Source: Letharia columbiana
Taxonomy: Eukaryota > Ascomycota > Lecanoromycetes > Lecanorales > Parmeliaceae
DNA: 64,000 nt
NCBI RefSeq assembly: GCF_014066305.1
Contig: NW_023501037.1
Location: forward strand, 372,001 to 436,000
Direction of reading: 5' to 3'
Of the stretch, positions 63,225-64,000 are shown in pieces; the first letter of the stretch is position 1, and each line of letters starts with the position of its first letter. The notes below the pieces were generated by a model. It did not search any database and was not told the origin of the DNA. It saw nothing but the letters and a program-made list of their open reading frames with translations. The position numbers and the translations under genes were made by a program.

Positions 63225-63442
63225 CGTAAGAACTTAATATATCGCTTATCGCTTTCTTTTCTTTCTTCGAGAAACCTTACTAGCGTAACTTGATATATCG
63301 CTTTCTTTTCTTTCTTCGAGAATATTTATAGCTTTAGCTTAATTAATTAATCAATTACAATTAAAATTAAGAATTATCTTTCTCTTCTTCGAGAAACTTC
63401 TTTTTAAAAGTATATATATACTTCTTATATAGTATCTCTAAT
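63225..63442 (-). repeat. Right inverted arm
   Basis: Inverse of 55206-55400. It contains its own internal duplication: CGCTTTCTTTTCTTTCTTCGAGAA occurs near 63249 and 63300, about 50 bp apart. Confidence 0.75.
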
Positions 63443-64000
63443 AATTAATAATAATATATAACTTTTCTATATTCTTTAACTATTATTCTTATTATTTTTT
63501 ATATTAAAGATATTATTCTTATATTAAAAAGTTTTACTTTTATTACTTTTTTAAAGAAAGAATTTTTTTTAAAAGAAAGAATCGCTACGAGAGTTACTTA
63601 CTTTCTCTTACTTTTTAAATAACTTTTCTTCTCTTAAAAAAAACTTATCTCTTATTTTTAATACTTTTCTTTCTTCTTGATAAATCTTTCTTTTTATTTC
63701 TTTTTATATCTTCTTTTATAATAAAGTATAATTATTTATAATCAATAAAATTAGAAAATCTATTCTATTAGACTTAATAATTTTACTTATTTTTTAATTT
63801 TAAGCTTTCTTAATAAAAAATCTTAAACTAGTATAAGTAAATTCTTAATAAGAATTATTATTAAATTATTAAATCGATTATATAGACTTATAATCTACCT
63901 ATCGATATTCTTTATAATTAAAATTTATATATTTAATAAGATCGATCTTAGAGTATTAACTCGATTTCTCTTTTAGAGATTACTCGATTAGAGAAATCTC
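63443..64000. other. Unassigned AT-rich DNA
   Basis: Pyrimidine-rich, degraded DNA (CTTTCTT-type words at 63590-63720) with no recognised gene, RNA or element end. Confidence 0.4.

Larger units (their letters stand above)
55206..63442 (-). mobile_element. Large RIP-degraded element with Gypsy pol and inverted ends
   Basis: The left arm (55206-55400) is the inverse of the right arm (63225-63442): TACTATATAAGAAGTATATA, AAGTTTCTCGAAGAAG and TTAAGTTACGCTAG blocks recur in opposite orientation and order. Between the arms lies a Ty3/Gypsy reverse transcriptase relic on the minus strand. The left flank is W sequence cut at about 55205, but the right flank is not W, so the whole is not a simple clean insertion. 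It could be one element with inverted termini or a Gypsy element between two inverted LTR fragments. Confidence 0.5.

Noticed and set aside
1..64000. Whole window as mitochondrial DNA because of extreme A/T
   Set aside because: Only 35-37 kb has mitochondrial genes; the rest carries nuclear transposons, LTRs and a spliced nuclear gene, and the A/T bias shows RIP context dependence.

Overview
This window looks like a TE-rich, RIP-degraded (repeat-induced point mutation) compartment of a filamentous ascomycete (Pezizomycotina). Most of it is extremely AT-rich. It almost lacks CA/TG dinucleotides but keeps CG, CT and AG, which is what saturating CpA-to-TpA mutation of duplicated DNA leaves behind. 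Almost no long reading frames survive, and recognisable proteins appear only as stop-riddled ghosts: hAT transposase, Ty3/Gypsy gag, integrase zinc-binding domain and reverse transcriptase. Their lost codons are mostly explained by C-to-T or G-to-A changes. The species cannot be named from the sequence.

Layout. 1-9306: a hAT-type element flanked by inverted copies of a 3.37-kb sequence (called P) that ends in a 92-bp tandem array. 9307-18529: unclassified degraded repeats, a solo LTR and a 24-bp minisatellite. 18530-21747: a 2.54-kb-period repeat (W). 22149-23572: fragments of the hAT end and of a Gypsy-like LTR element. 23940-27280: solo LTR pieces, a nested small TIR element and a 1.1-kb palindrome with tRNA-promoter-like boxes. 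27290-28819: an island of normal composition with the only convincing intact nuclear gene, a two-exon single-pass membrane protein on the minus strand. 28820-31066: LTR fragments. 31648-34983: LTR element A, inserted in DNA of apparent mitochondrial origin. 34984-37150: a nuclear mitochondrial insertion (NUMT) with three tRNA relics, nad6 and a LAGLIDADG endonuclease relic. 37380-39150: a less mutated island with a 224-bp tandem repeat. 39425-41108: an LTR piece followed by a Gypsy gag relic. 41109-47642: a second hAT+P copy in the opposite orientation. 48030-55205: a second W locus interrupted by LTR element B (49103-53084), which itself carries a 530-bp MULE-like element. 55206-63442: a region with a Ty3/Gypsy reverse transcriptase on the minus strand between inverted terminal arms. 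63443-64000: nothing recognised.

The window is best read as nested insertions that can be ordered in time: the W repeat was hit by element B, and B by a MULE-like MITE; the NUMT was hit by element A; a solo LTR was hit by a short TIR element. Several steps are supported by target-site duplications and by paralogous empty sites inside the same window. I found no intact novel enzymatic system. The most useful observations are the gene island, the mutated NUMT, the nested-insertion chronology, the hAT/P inverted arrangement and the inverted arms around a Gypsy pol.
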